Source: an uncultured Muribaculaceae bacterium
Lineage (GTDB): Bacteria; Bacteroidota; Bacteroidia; Bacteroidales; Muribaculaceae
Direction of reading: 5' to 3'
DNA length: 31,685 nt
Assembly (NCBI GenBank): GCA_910584525.1
Contig: CAJUAT010000032.1
Location: forward strand, 1-31,685
This document shows, one piece after another, positions 31,551-31,685 of this stretch. Position numbers and translations under genes: made by a program. The stretch's first letter is position 1. Each line of letters begins with the position of its first letter. The notes beneath the pieces are model-generated. The model searched no databases, was not told where the DNA came from, and saw nothing but the letters and a program-made list of their open reading frames with translations.

Positions 31551-31585
31551 AAGAAAAGAGAGCTGTCGCGTCGGCGGCAGCTCTC
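31551..31585 (-). terminator. Terminator of a minus-strand gene entering from the right
   Basis: A 12-bp stem (31558-31569 with 31574-31585, one G-T wobble) closes GTCG. On the minus strand it is followed by TTTTCTT. It separates the sufE promoter from whatever lies beyond the right edge. The plus-strand side has only a short T run, so minus-strand use is more likely. Confidence 0.75.
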
Positions 31586-31611
31586 CCGGAATTTTATTGA
31601 GACTCAGACGG

Positions 31612-31668
31612 GTTACTTAAGTAACTGTTTATTAAGTAGATGACAAAAATTTGAAAACATCAAATTTT
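31612..31668. repeat. Palindrome and inverted repeat at the right edge
   Basis: GTTACTTAAGTAAC at 31612-31625 is a perfect 14-bp palindrome. Twenty bases on, AAAATTTG (31646-31653) and CAAATTTT (31661-31668) form a perfect 8-bp inverted repeat. No ORF is evident in this last stretch; the neighbouring gene is outside the window. Confidence 0.55.
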
Positions 31669-31685
31669 GGGGTATAAGTCGAACG

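Overview
The window looks like a chromosomal segment of a Bacteroidales bacterium, plausibly Muribaculaceae-like; the family is a guess. The evidence is Bacteroidota-type families (large IspG with an extra middle domain, DUF2851, DUF3467, a Bacteroidales-style COG0313 methyltransferase), promoters of the form TTTG / TAnnTTTG, almost no Shine-Dalgarno signals, and a large secreted GLUG-repeat protein. The DNA is fairly GC-rich for the group, apart from parts of the restriction-modification locus.

Layout. Bases 1-459 hold no recognisable gene: a plus-strand terminator at the left edge, a second strong hairpin and a 12-bp inverted repeat. From 460 to 12141 there is a minus-strand housekeeping block. 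In transcription order it is an RsmB/RsmF-type rRNA m5C methyltransferase, a CopA-type copper ATPase, a small HMA metal-binding protein, a TcdA-like E1-type enzyme, an ABC ATPase, DUF3467, cysS, DUF2851, an RluA-type pseudouridine synthase, a PAP2-like membrane protein and ispG. Overlaps and short gaps suggest one to three transcripts.

From 12161 to 21027 there is a complete type I restriction-modification operon on the minus strand: hsdM, a zeta-toxin/COG4185-type P-loop kinase, a 62-residue protein, hsdS, a DUF1016 (YhcG-like) PD-(D/E)XK nuclease, and hsdR. The kinase pair and the extra nuclease make it an enlarged, defence-island-like unit. It has its own promoter, sits behind a terminator, and is the most accessory-looking part of the window.

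From 21262 to 26136 a secreted protein of about 1,624 residues is built from three GLUG beta-solenoid modules, each followed by a small beta domain, with a T9SS-like tail. Divergent from it are a TM2-domain protein with a hairpin-rich leader and an unrecognised putative lipoprotein, both on the plus strand. From 27429 to 31474 the minus strand carries sufE and a POT peptide transporter, then a COG0313 methyltransferase overlapping an MBL-fold hydrolase.

Themes outside the genes: two five-unit heptad arrays bridging gene junctions; several short perfect tandem duplications at start or stop codons; and -7 promoter boxes so close to start codons that leaderless mRNAs are likely. No tRNA, rRNA, CRISPR array, transposase or integrase was seen.
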